Part shown: in pieces, positions 34,474-42,791 of the stretch
How the letters are laid out: each line of letters starts with the position of its first letter
How positions within the stretch are numbered: the stretch's first letter is position 1
Assembly: GCA_937872315.1 (NCBI GenBank)
Contig: CALMST010000247.1
Span: forward strand, 1 to 47,388
Direction: 5' to 3'
Length of the DNA: 47,388 bases
Source of the DNA: an uncultured Ignavibacteria bacterium
GTDB lineage: Bacteria > Bacteroidota > Ignavibacteria > Tepidaquicellales > Tepidaquicellaceae
Made by a program: the position numbers and the translations under genes
The notes under the pieces: model-generated
The model's database searches: none
Seen by the model: only the letters and a program-made list of their open reading frames with translations
What the model was told of the DNA's origin: nothing

Positions 34474-35562
34474 TTGGAAAAGAAAAAAGGGAAATTAGTT
34501 TTAGAAAACGGAGTTGTGTTCGAAGGATCACTATTCGGATATGATGAGATATCCGTCGGCGAGGTAGTGTTTAATACTTCTCTGAGCGGTTATCAGGAAA
34601 TCATAACCGATCCGTCATATTACGGGCAGATCGTTATTATGACCTATCCTCTGATCGGAAATTACGGTACCAATGAAGCTGATATTGAATCTGAAAAAGT
34701 TCAGATAAAAGGACTTGTCGTGGGCAGTTATGAAAATGAATGGAGTAATTTTGATGGATTAAATTCTCTTGATGAATATTTAAAGATAAATAAAGCAACA
34801 GGAATATCAGGAATAGATACCCGCGCTTTGACTAAGATGATCAGAAGCGAAGGAGCGATGAAAGGAATTATAGCTGATGATCAGATAAATGAAAAAGAAT
34901 TGCTCGCGAAGCTCACTGAGGCACCTTCAATGTCAGGGCTTGATCTTGTTAAATTTGTTACTGCGAAAAAGAATTACGTTCTGAGATCAGCTGATCCAAA
35001 ATACAGAATAGCATTATATGATTTCGGGATCAAACAAAATATACTCCGGGAGTTTCTGAAGTTTAATGTAGAGATCAAAATATTCAATGCCGGTACTGAT
35101 CATACGGAATTGCTTGATTATAAACCTCACGGAATTTTCCTGTCAAACGGACCGGGAGATCCTGAAGCAGTAAAATACGGAATTGAAAATGCCAAGAACC
35201 TTATCGGCAGGAATATCCCTATTTTGGGTATCTGTCTCGGACATCAGTTAATTGCGCAGGCGCTCGGAGGGAAGACCTATAAACTTAAATTCGGTCATCG
35301 GGGCGGAAACCATCCTGTGAAAAATCATCTCACAAATAAAATTGAGATCACATCGCAGAATCATGGTTTTGCGGTGGATACTGAATCCCTTAACAGGGAT
35401 ATCATCGATATTACTCATACAAATCTATACGACGGGACCAATGAAGGGCTGCGTCATAAAAAACTGCCAGTAATGTCTGTTCAGTATCATCCCGAAGCTT
35501 CTCCCGGTCCGAATGACAGTAAATATTTGTTTGATGACTTCATGAAAATGGTAAGGAATTAG
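34474..35562 (+). CDS. carA: Carbamoyl-phosphate synthase small (glutaminase) subunit
   Basis: This 362-residue subunit hydrolyses glutamine and channels ammonia to CarB for arginine and pyrimidine synthesis. The N-terminal domain (LVLENGVVFEGSLFGYDE, FNTSLSGYQEIITDPSYYGQIV) and the class I glutamine amidotransferase domain are both present: GIFLSNGPGDPEAV, the nucleophile Cys in LGICLGHQLIAQALGG and the His-Glu pair in VQYHPEASPGPNDS. The start is TTG 34474, only 6 nt after the peptidase stop. carB is not in the window. Confidence 0.95.
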   Translation: MEKKKGKLVLENGVVFEGSLFGYDEISVGEVVFNTSLSGYQEIITDPSYYGQIVIMTYPLIGNYGTNEADIESEKVQIKGLVVGSYENEWSNFDGLNSLDEYLKINKATGISGIDTRALTKMIRSEGAMKGIIADDQINEKELLAKLTEAPSMSGLDLVKFVTAKKNYVLRSADPKYRIALYDFGIKQNILREFLKFNVEIKIFNAGTDHTELLDYKPHGIFLSNGPGDPEAVKYGIENAKNLIGRNIPILGICLGHQLIAQALGGKTYKLKFGHRGGNHPVKNHLTNKIEITSQNHGFAVDTESLNRDIIDITHTNLYDGTNEGLRHKKLPVMSVQYHPEASPGPNDSKYLFDDFMKMVRN

Positions 35563-35621
35563 TTCATTCATTATATGAATGATCCTCTTTTTTAAAAATA
35601 ATTTTCAGTAAAAATTAAAAT

Positions 35622-36506
35622 TTGGATATTTCAAAGATCATTGACGGAAAAGCTATCTCAATGCAGATCAGAGCAGAGATCAGATCAGAGACAGAGAAAC
35701 TTAAAACGGAAAAAGGCATCGTTCCGGGTCTTGCATTTATTTTAATAGGTGAAGATCCGGCTTCTAAAGTATATGTAAGAAGTAAAGGTAAAGCATGTGA
35801 AGAACTTGGTTTCCATTCAGTCACTGAAACTCTTCCCGAAAGTATTTCCGAAAACGCTTTACTGTATCTTATCAACAGATTTAATGCTGATGAAAAGATT
35901 CACGGCATTCTTGTGCAGCTTCCATTACCTTCCGCCATTGATCAGCAGAGTATAATTGAATCCATAGATCATAAAAAAGATGTGGATGGTTTTCATCCCC
36001 TGAATGTCGGTCGTCTGCAGATCGGTGAAAAATGTTTCATTCCCTGTACTCCTTTTGGCATTACGGAGCTTTTAAAAAGATCAGGAACTGTAACTGAAGG
36101 AAAAAATGCCGTTATACTCGGAAGAAGCAATATTGTAGGCAAACCTGTTGCAGGTCTCCTTTTGAAAAACGAATTCAATTCCACCGTCACCGTTTGTCAC
36201 AGTAAAACAAAAGATATCAGAGAAATCACCTCACAGGCGGATATTCTTATTGCGGCAATTGGTAAAGCAAATTTTGTGACAAAGGATTTTATTAAAGAGG
36301 GCTGTACTGTTATTGATGTTGGAATTAACAGGATTGAAGATAAGAATACAAAATCAGGATTCAAGATCACCGGAGATGTGAACTATGAGGATTGCTATGA
36401 TAAATGCGGAAAGATCACACCGGTTCCCGGAGGCGTAGGACCGATGACAATTGCTATGCTCATGAAAAACACACTGGATTCAGCGAAAGGAATTATTTAT
36501 GGCTGA
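35622..36506 (+). CDS. folD: Bifunctional methylene-THF dehydrogenase/methenyl-THF cyclohydrolase
   Basis: This 294-residue enzyme interconverts methylene-, methenyl- and 10-formyl-tetrahydrofolate with NADP. The FolD signatures are clear: the catalytic Lys in SKVYVRSKGKACEELG, GILVQLPLP, DVDGFHPLNVGRL, PCTPFGITELL, the Rossmann motif VILGRSNIVGKPVAGLL and the end PVPGGVGPMTIAML. It starts at TTG 35622; no ATG suits. The stop overlaps the prmA start by 8 nt, so the two are translationally coupled. 10-formyl-THF is used in purine synthesis, for which PurF is encoded elsewhere in the window. Confidence 0.95.
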   Translation: MDISKIIDGKAISMQIRAEIRSETEKLKTEKGIVPGLAFILIGEDPASKVYVRSKGKACEELGFHSVTETLPESISENALLYLINRFNADEKIHGILVQLPLPSAIDQQSIIESIDHKKDVDGFHPLNVGRLQIGEKCFIPCTPFGITELLKRSGTVTEGKNAVILGRSNIVGKPVAGLLLKNEFNSTVTVCHSKTKDIREITSQADILIAAIGKANFVTKDFIKEGCTVIDVGINRIEDKNTKSGFKITGDVNYEDCYDKCGKITPVPGGVGPMTIAMLMKNTLDSAKGIIYG

Positions 36507-37371
36507 TCACAAAAATAATTATATCGAAGTTCAGATCTCATTCAACAAAAACAATTATGAGAATATCTGCAGCGAATTATACCTGAACGGAATTGAGAAC
36601 ATACTTGAAGAAGAAGGCGCGTTGAAATTATATTTTTCTGAAAATGAAAAAGAAAAAATTGAATCCCTCAAGAAAATTCTTGTTAATAAGAAGATCATCG
36701 GAGAAGATGAATTTACCGCTGAAAATTATGAAGGGAAGAACTGGAACGAAGCATGGGAAGAATCGATTGAGCCCGTTTATATAAGTGATAAAATAGTAGT
36801 TTACCCGTCCTGGAAAAAGTCTGATGTAATTGCAAAAGCTGAAAATGGAAAGGATAGAATACTCATAGAGATCGATCCTAAAATGTCATTTGGCACTGGT
36901 CATAATGAAACCACTCAGTTAGTTCTTGAACTAATGGCAGATTATATAGAAGGCAATGAAGAAAAACTGCTGGATTTCGGAACAGGCACCGGTATTCTTT
37001 CTATAGCAGGCATTAAACTCGGAGTAAATTCTGCAACCGCCATAGATACTGATAATGATTCTATTGAAAATGCCGGAGAATATTTTGTGAAGAATAATGT
37101 TCATGAAAAGATAAATCTTTTGAATTCAGATATAACAGAGCTTGAAGAAGATTCATTTGACGTGATCTGCGCAAACATTATTAGAAGTGTTATCATTGAC
37201 AGAATTGAACACATTTCCGAAAAATTAAATATTAACGGTAAATTATTCATTTCAGGCGTTCTGCTTTCGGAGGATCAGGAAGTTCTCGAATATCTGACAC
37301 AGTTTGATTTTGAAATAATTGATATTTCAAGTAAAGCAGAATGGATCGGAATATACGCAGTTAAAAGATAA
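36499..37371 (+). CDS. prmA: Ribosomal protein L11 methyltransferase
   Basis: This 290-residue SAM-dependent enzyme trimethylates lysines and the N-terminus of ribosomal protein L11. It has an N-terminal substrate-recognition domain, then the linker EGKNWNEAWEESIEPVYISDKIVVYPSW. The catalytic core shows IEIDPKMSFGTGHNETTQLVL, motif I LLDFGTGTGILSIAGIKLG and the DVICANIIRSVI motif. The ATG at 36499 lies inside the end of folD. Confidence 0.93.
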   Translation: MADHKNNYIEVQISFNKNNYENICSELYLNGIENILEEEGALKLYFSENEKEKIESLKKILVNKKIIGEDEFTAENYEGKNWNEAWEESIEPVYISDKIVVYPSWKKSDVIAKAENGKDRILIEIDPKMSFGTGHNETTQLVLELMADYIEGNEEKLLDFGTGTGILSIAGIKLGVNSATAIDTDNDSIENAGEYFVKNNVHEKINLLNSDITELEEDSFDVICANIIRSVIIDRIEHISEKLNINGKLFISGVLLSEDQEVLEYLTQFDFEIIDISSKAEWIGIYAVKR

Positions 37372-37441
37372 ACAGATTATTGGTATGACAGTAAAATATC
37401 TATAATTCAAAATATTTATTTTTAAAAAAATAAAATTAATC

Positions 37442-37816
37442 ATGTTAAAAGAATTCAAGGAATTTATTTCAAAAGGCAATGCTCTTGATCTTGCTATCGG
37501 AGTAATAATCGGCGGCGCTTTTGGAGCCATAGTAACTTCAATAGTAAGCGACATTCTTATGCCTATCATTGGCGTGATAATGGGCGGAATTGATTTTACC
37601 GGACTTTCCGTTACTATCGGAAGCGCGGAAATATTATACGGGAAATTTATACAGGCAGCAATTAATTTTCTTATAATTGCTTTTGTATTGTTCATGATAA
37701 TCAGAACGATCAATAAATTCAGAACCAAGAAGGAAGAAGAGCCAGCTCCGGAAGAACCATCAAAAGAAGAAGTGTTGCTTACTGAAATAAGAGATCTTCT
37801 TAAATCCGGCAAATAA
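37442..37816 (+). CDS. mscL: Large-conductance mechanosensitive channel
   Basis: This 124-residue inner-membrane protein forms a pentameric channel that opens under membrane tension in hypo-osmotic shock. The N-terminal amphipathic helix ([20 protein letters not shown]), the pore helix TM1 ([24 protein letters not shown]) with its Gly/Ala packing and TM2 ([17 protein letters not shown]) are all present. The C-terminal cytoplasmic helix ends in an acidic stretch. Its length is typical. It has its own gap upstream (about 70 nt). Confidence 0.95.
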   Translation: MLKEFKEFISKGNALDLAIGVIIGGAFGAIVTSIVSDILMPIIGVIMGGIDFTGLSVTIGSAEILYGKFIQAAINFLIIAFVLFMIIRTINKFRTKKEEEPAPEEPSKEEVLLTEIRDLLKSGK

Positions 37817-37867
37817 TCTTTTATTATAATATGCAATAATTGGCAAAAAATTTTCATTTTAAAGAAA

Positions 37868-37893
37868 TATGGTTTTAGTTAAATTCAACCATA
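37868..37893. repeat. Weak 7-bp hairpin downstream of mscL
   Basis: TATGGTT (37868-37874) and AACCATA (37887-37893) are exact inverses with 12 nt between. It lies between mscL and the hydroxylase gene. The arms recall the AACCATAA word of the inverted repeat at 12185-12240, which may be chance. Confidence 0.35.
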
Positions 37894-37908
37894 AAAAACA
37901 ATACAATA

Positions 37909-38556
37909 ATGGCTAAATTCGTATCAAATAAAAACGAGACAATTCGATTATTCGAGAATCCCGTATTGGAATATTTTTCTCATATTCATCCTGTGACTCC
38001 TGTCATAGTTTTTGTACCTGTATTACTTATACTTTCCTATTTCGGATATCAGCAAATCGGTATTATTAACGGAACATTATGCTTTGCGGCAGGAATTCTT
38101 CTATGGACGCTGATTGAATATGTGATCCACAGATGGGCATTCCATTATCATCCGAAATCTGAAGCAGGCAAGAGAATACATTTTCTTGTTCATGGAATTC
38201 ATCATGACTATCCGAGAGACGCAACAAGACTGGTGATGCCTCTTCTTGTCAGCATTCCTCTGGCAGTATTTTTCTATTTTCTCTTCAGTGCAATATTCGG
38301 GGTTTATAATCTGAATATCTTCGCAGGTTTTATTTTCGGTTATGTATCCTATGATTCTATTCATTATGCGACTCATCATTTCAAAATGGAAAAAGGACTG
38401 GGAAAATTTTTAAAAGTTTATCATCTTAAACACCACTACAATGACGAGCACACTGCCTACGGAGTAAGTAATCCTTTGTGGGATTTTATTTTCGGAACTG
38501 TTCCGCCGCAGCTTAAGGAAAAGAAAGAATCCGGTGATATGATCACAAATGAATAA
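37909..38556 (+). CDS. Fatty acid hydroxylase/sterol desaturase family protein
   Basis: This 215-residue membrane enzyme has four hydrophobic segments and the metal-binding histidines of the fatty acid 2-hydroxylase (FA2H/Scs7) branch: IEYVIHRWAFHYHP, HFLVHGIHHDYPRD, YDSIHYATHHF and VYHLKHHYNDEHTAYGVSNPLWDFIFGT. It probably hydroxylates the acyl chains of membrane lipids at the 2-position. That is the family role, not shown here. It starts at an ATG and is followed by a good terminator-like hairpin. It is only distantly similar to the protein at 27436. Confidence 0.88.
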   Translation: MAKFVSNKNETIRLFENPVLEYFSHIHPVTPVIVFVPVLLILSYFGYQQIGIINGTLCFAAGILLWTLIEYVIHRWAFHYHPKSEAGKRIHFLVHGIHHDYPRDATRLVMPLLVSIPLAVFFYFLFSAIFGVYNLNIFAGFIFGYVSYDSIHYATHHFKMEKGLGKFLKVYHLKHHYNDEHTAYGVSNPLWDFIFGTVPPQLKEKKESGDMITNE

Positions 38557-38603
38557 CGGCTAAGTAATTTCCGGATTATTTCTGATAGTTCACAATAATT
38601 TTT

Positions 38604-38646
38604 AAAGCGCAAAAGGAATAACTGGTTTAATTTCCTTTAGCGCTTT
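38604..38646 (+). terminator. Intrinsic terminator
   Basis: AAAGCGCAAAAGGAA and TTCCTTTAGCGCTTT form a 15-bp stem with a single mismatch and a 13-nt loop, followed by more T residues. It ends the hydroxylase transcript. It reaches into the in-frame TTG at 38647, which argues that the next gene starts at 38668. Confidence 0.85.
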
Positions 38647-38667
38647 TTGTTTACAATAAAAAATTTT

Positions 38668-39003
38668 ATGCATAAACTTAATCCAAACGAAGGTAATTTT
38701 TTTTCTATACCCAATGATCTGCCCGGCAATTTTGAGCTTTTCCAGCCGGTTATCTCCGATGAAAATGTCAGCATAGAGAGAATTATCTCTACAGGGCAAA
38801 AGACACCGGATGGTCAGTGGCTTGAACAGGATAAAAATGAATGGGTCATTCTTCTGCAGGGTCATGCTGAAATTTTGTTTGAAGACGGCGACAAACACAT
38901 TATTTTACCGGGACATTATTTTTTCATACCGGGAAATACAAAGCATAAAATTACAATGACAAGCTCTGATCCGCCCTGTATCTGGCTTGCCGTTCATTAT
39001 TAA
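38668..39003 (+). CDS. Cupin-domain protein
   Basis: This 111-residue single-domain cupin has KNEWVILLQGHAEILFEDGDKHIILPGHYFFIPGNTKHKI as its two conserved cupin motifs. The G(X)n-PG-HxF and H ligands suggest a metal site, although motif 1 lacks the full HxH (WVILLQGHAE). The small size matches metal-dependent phosphohydrolase-like cupins whose roles are unclear. I chose the ATG at 38668; the TTG at 38647 overlaps the upstream terminator. Confidence 0.8.
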   Translation: MHKLNPNEGNFFSIPNDLPGNFELFQPVISDENVSIERIISTGQKTPDGQWLEQDKNEWVILLQGHAEILFEDGDKHIILPGHYFFIPGNTKHKITMTSSDPPCIWLAVHY

Positions 39004-39047
39004 AATTTAGCTCAAATTTAAGCCTTCTAAAACTGAGTTATTGTTTC

Positions 39048-39126
39048 GCCACATACTACCAGAATTCACACTAATTATTTTCAGGATTAATTTTTTGAAT
39101 TCTTGTTAATTCGTGAAATTTTTGGC
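39048..39126. repeat. Dispersed palindromic repeat, copy B (degenerate)
   Basis: GCCAC at the left end and a related GGC-containing right end bracket AT-rich sequence with GAATTCACACTAATT facing AATTCGTGAAATT. It has the same layout as copies A and C but is more diverged. Confidence 0.45.
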
Positions 39127-39153
39127 AGCCTTAATTTCAATTTTGGAAGCTGT

Positions 39154-39258
39154 CAGCAGCAATTGAACAATAATTTTTTTGCCGCGAAACAGCACAAATT
39201 ATATATTCTTTAAATTTATTTTTTGTTGATCTGTTAAAATCCGTGTTAATCTGTGACC
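39154..39258. repeat. Dispersed palindromic repeat, copy C
   Basis: This non-coding block is clearly related to copy A: both have CAGCAA, AATAATTTTTTTGCC, CAAATTAT-like sequence and the end GTTAATCTGTG. It contains AAATCCGTGTTA, the right arm of the palindrome at 3134-3158. Copies B and C fill most of the 297-nt gap between the two cupin genes. Confidence 0.75.
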
Positions 39259-39300
39259 ATATGGCAAACAGACAGACAACTTCAGTAAATTAAAAATAAA

Positions 39301-39798
39301 ATGAAAAGTTCAGCATACTGGATAGAAAAATTTGGAATGGGTGATCATCCCGAAGGAGGATATTTTAAAGAATCCTACAGATCCGGTGAGATCATAAAGT
39401 CCGGACATTTACCGCAAAGGTATAATGGTGACAGGAATTTTTCCACATCAATTTATTATATGCTCAGGGGAGATCAGTACTCAAAACTGCACAGGATAAA
39501 ATCCGATGAGACGTGGCATTTTTATGACGGAAGCGGACTCGATATCTTTGAGATAGACATTGATGGAAATTTAACCGTTCATAAATTAGGTCTGGATCTG
39601 GAAGAAGGACAGACGCCGCAGGTATTGATAAAAGCGGGAAACTGGTTCGGTGCTGAAGTAAATAAACCGGATTCATTCTGTCTTGCCGGATGTACTGTTG
39701 CGCCCGGTTTTGATTTTGAGGATTTTGAATTAGGAAACAGGGACGATCTGATAAAGCAATTTCCTGAGCATAAAAAAATCATAGACCGGCTTACTTAA
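39301..39798 (+). CDS. Cupin-5 (DUF985) protein
   Basis: This 165-residue protein matches the DUF985/Cupin_5 family: MGDHPEGGYFKESYRS, STSIYYMLRGDQYSKLHRIKSDETWHFYDGSGLDIFEID and the C-terminal CLAGCTVAPGFDFEDFELG. It is a single jelly-roll domain with no established chemistry. It starts at an ATG. The deaminase gene follows after 18 nt, probably on the same transcript. Confidence 0.88.
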   Translation: MKSSAYWIEKFGMGDHPEGGYFKESYRSGEIIKSGHLPQRYNGDRNFSTSIYYMLRGDQYSKLHRIKSDETWHFYDGSGLDIFEIDIDGNLTVHKLGLDLEEGQTPQVLIKAGNWFGAEVNKPDSFCLAGCTVAPGFDFEDFELGNRDDLIKQFPEHKKIIDRLT

Positions 39799-39816
39799 AA
39801 TTTAAAATCTATACTT

Positions 39817-40251
39817 ATGGACAAATTCATGCAGGCTGCAATAGATGAAGCCAGAAAAGGATTATCCGAAGGCGGCATTCCGATCGGATCTGTACTGGTA
39901 AAAGACGGTAAGATAATCGGCAGGGGGCATAACAGAAGAGTGCAGGAAAATGATCCGGTAATTCATGCAGAGATAGACTGCCTGAGAAATGCCGGAAGGA
40001 TAGGAGTTTACAAAGACACAATACTTTATTCAACACTTATGCCCTGTTATCTGTGCGCCGGAGCATCAGTACAATTCGGCATAAAAAAAATAATAGCGGG
40101 TGAGCAGGAGACTTTTCGGGGAGCAGTTGAATTTATGGAATCACATGGTATAGAGGTCATTGATCTAGATCTTAAAGAATGCAAGGATCTGATGAATGAT
40201 TTCATTAAGAAAAATCCGGATCTCTGGTTTGAGGATATAGGTGAATTGTAA
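39817..40251 (+). CDS. Zinc cytosine deaminase of the yeast FCY1 type
   Basis: This 144-residue enzyme deaminates cytosine (or a related nucleobase) with a zinc-bound water. The zinc site and proton shuttle are HAEID and TLMPCYLCAGA. Unlike tRNA adenosine deaminases, the protein is similar to yeast Fcy1 along its whole length: GGIPIGSVLVKDG, GRGHNRR, VYKDTILYSTLMPC and especially the C-terminal end WFEDIGEL, which in yeast closes over the active site. It therefore probably salvages pyrimidines. It has no signal peptide and sits after the Cupin_5 gene, 18 nt away. Confidence 0.88.
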   Translation: MDKFMQAAIDEARKGLSEGGIPIGSVLVKDGKIIGRGHNRRVQENDPVIHAEIDCLRNAGRIGVYKDTILYSTLMPCYLCAGASVQFGIKKIIAGEQETFRGAVEFMESHGIEVIDLDLKECKDLMNDFIKKNPDLWFEDIGEL

Positions 40252-40491
40252 AAGCCGGTGCTATATACAGAAGCAATGATCGGATTTTAAAGCTGCCGGG
40301 TTTATTTAAAATGAAGTTTCCAATATTATATTTCTATTGATTTTAAGTATTAAAAATTTAATATTAGATGCAATTAATCTTTAAGCTAATCCTCATATTG
40401 ACAGATTTTATTTACCAAACCTTCAAAAAAGCTAAAATATATTACCGACTCTACTAAGATAATTTTCCAAAATTTAAATATTAAGATCATT

Positions 40492-42768
40492 ATGGCAAAA
40501 ATAAAATTTGTTATAATTTCCATTTTTTTAATACTAACAAATATTTCTACAGGACAGAATTCCAAATGGGAAAACTTTACCGATCTTAAGAATGTCACAT
40601 CTCTTTCGACAGATACTGTAACAAACAAAATATACTGCGCGTCCAATGGCGGTCTTTTTGTTGTAGATCTTTCTACCGGAAATGTACTCGGTAAATATAC
40701 AAATCTTAATGGTCTTATCAGCAATGAATTAACTTCCCTTCTGATAGATAATACTGAAAGACTATGGATCGGAGCTACTGACGGCTCTATTTCAATTCTG
40801 AATTTACAGACAGAGAAATGGAATTATATTTTTGATATTAAGAATTCTAACGAAGCAGATAAATCAATAAACTATCTGTATCAGACAGGTAATTTCATTT
40901 TTGTGGCTACCGGATACGGAATTCAAAAAATCTCAGTAAACAGCCTTAATTTTGTCGATGCTCCTTATTATAAACTCGGAAGTTTCCCAAACAATACACA
41001 GGTATATTCTTTGACTTCCCTCAACAATGTTCTTTATGCCGCCACTAAAACGGGTGTTGCCTATGCAAATTATGTTAATTCCAATTTAAATAATCCTTCT
41101 TCCTGGTCAAACTATAATTTAGGAAATTTATCTGCAGACGTCAGAACGATCGAAGCTTCAGTTGATAAGGTCTTTGCCGGATCATTGTCCGGTTTTAGTT
41201 ATCTAAGCTCTGGTGTGTGGCAAAATTATCCCGATCCTTCTGTTTCCGGTCAGAATACTAAATTCATTAAAGCAACGGGAGTGAATTTATATTTTATCTC
41301 AAACAATAATATAAATTATGCGCCTCTTTCAACACTTCCTGCAGTAAAACCCTTTATCTCTATATCAAACAGCTATAGTGTTATTTCCACAGATAAAAAT
41401 TCCAATCCGGTATTTGGCTTATCCGATAACGGTATAACGATCAGCATGTCAGGTTACAGTTCTTATATATTTCCAAACAGCCCTTATACAAACAGTTTTA
41501 ACGGAATAACAATTGATCAGGATAATAATATATGGGCAGCCGGCGGAACAGTGAATTCTGGTTTTTATAAATTCGACGGGACAAACTGGTCAAATTTTAC
41601 AACGGCAACTCACCCTGAGATTGGAAACAGTAACTGGTTTCAAAAGATAGTTTCCGGTAATGGAAATGTATGGGCTCTTGGTTTCGGCAGTGGTCCTACA
41701 AGGATAACAGGCAACAATATAACTAACTTTAATCCTTCAAATTCAAATATGCCGGGTATTTCCAATGACCCTAATTTCTGCGCTTCTTACGGCGGTTCTT
41801 ATGATAATTTTGGTGTGTTCTGGGCGACATTTTTTGCCACAAATACGGGAAGATCTTTGTATGCATACAATACAAACGGTGAATGGATTGGATACATAAA
41901 TCCTTCTATAATCAGTTCAGCAAGTTTGTCTGAAGTAGCTGTTGATTCATATAATACCAAATGGATAGTAACAAGCGGATCAAGATCAGGGCTTTACTTT
42001 TTTAATGAAAACGGAACCATTACAAATCCCTCCGATGATGTTTATGGATTCTATGACAATAATGATTTCGGCAGTGAAGTCACAAATGTCACAGATGTCA
42101 TAGTTGATAATAATAATGAAGTATGGGTCACAACAAACAACGGCGTGTTTATCATCAGCAATCCTTACGGGGCAATTTTAAATCCTTCATCCAAACCACG
42201 TCCCCAGAAGCTCGGGATCATTTCAGGAAATCTGAGAGTTCCATTTACTGAAAACTGTATTTCAATTGCTTCCGATATCATTAACGATAAATGGGTTGGT
42301 TCAGAATCCAACGGCGTTTTTCATTTTTCATCAGACGGTACGACCCTGATCGATCAGTTTAATACTGTAAGATCACCAATACTATCAGACAGGATCGGAT
42401 CAATAGCTGTCAGCAATATTTCAGGCAGGGCATTTTTCGGTACACGTAAAGGATTGTCATCTTATGCTACCAATGCAATCGAACCTGTGGCTGAGTTTGA
42501 TGAGATCATAGCATCACCTAATCCTTATCTTGTACCTAATGCGGTCAATATGAAAATAGATGGTCTGGTAGAAAACTCCACTATAAAGATCCTGACAATA
42601 AACGGTGAAGTAGTAAATGAATTTGACTCGCCCGGTGGAAGGATCGCATTCTGGAACGGTATGAACAGTAATAATCAGCCTGCAGCTACGGGTATATATA
42701 TTATTGTCGCATTCACAAGCGACGGAAGCCAGGTTGGCACGGGTAAAGTTGCTATTGTAAACAAATAA
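40492..42768 (+). CDS. Secreted beta-propeller protein, PorZ-like
   Basis: This 758-residue exported protein has a signal peptide (about residues 1-20, MAKIKFVIISIFLILTNIS). Two beta-propellers follow, made of the two-component-regulator type repeat (for example GNVLGKYTNLNGLISNELTSL and ERLWIGATDGSISILN; later IDQDNNIWAAGG, VDNNNEVWVTTNNG). The C-terminal about 85 residues form a FlgD-like or T9SS-type beta domain (PNPYLVPNAVNMKIDGL onward, GIYIIVAF). The size and layout resemble PorZ of the type IX secretion system, so a T9SS role is likely but not shown. A 240-nt gap precedes it. Confidence 0.75.
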   Translation: MAKIKFVIISIFLILTNISTGQNSKWENFTDLKNVTSLSTDTVTNKIYCASNGGLFVVDLSTGNVLGKYTNLNGLISNELTSLLIDNTERLWIGATDGSISILNLQTEKWNYIFDIKNSNEADKSINYLYQTGNFIFVATGYGIQKISVNSLNFVDAPYYKLGSFPNNTQVYSLTSLNNVLYAATKTGVAYANYVNSNLNNPSSWSNYNLGNLSADVRTIEASVDKVFAGSLSGFSYLSSGVWQNYPDPSVSGQNTKFIKATGVNLYFISNNNINYAPLSTLPAVKPFISISNSYSVISTDKNSNPVFGLSDNGITISMSGYSSYIFPNSPYTNSFNGITIDQDNNIWAAGGTVNSGFYKFDGTNWSNFTTATHPEIGNSNWFQKIVSGNGNVWALGFGSGPTRITGNNITNFNPSNSNMPGISNDPNFCASYGGSYDNFGVFWATFFATNTGRSLYAYNTNGEWIGYINPSIISSASLSEVAVDSYNTKWIVTSGSRSGLYFFNENGTITNPSDDVYGFYDNNDFGSEVTNVTDVIVDNNNEVWVTTNNGVFIISNPYGAILNPSSKPRPQKLGIISGNLRVPFTENCISIASDIINDKWVGSESNGVFHFSSDGTTLIDQFNTVRSPILSDRIGSIAVSNISGRAFFGTRKGLSSYATNAIEPVAEFDEIIASPNPYLVPNAVNMKIDGLVENSTIKILTINGEVVNEFDSPGGRIAFWNGMNSNNQPAATGIYIIVAFTSDGSQVGTGKVAIVNK

Positions 42769-42791
42769 TCTTTTTATTCAGATATTTCAAT

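Noticed and set aside
37327-37857. Minus-strand 176-codon frame across mscL
   Set aside because: Antisense of MscL, whose membrane helices and length are unmistakable.
38647-38667. TTG start for the cupin gene
   Set aside because: It lies directly against the intrinsic terminator of the upstream gene; the ATG at 38668 is better.
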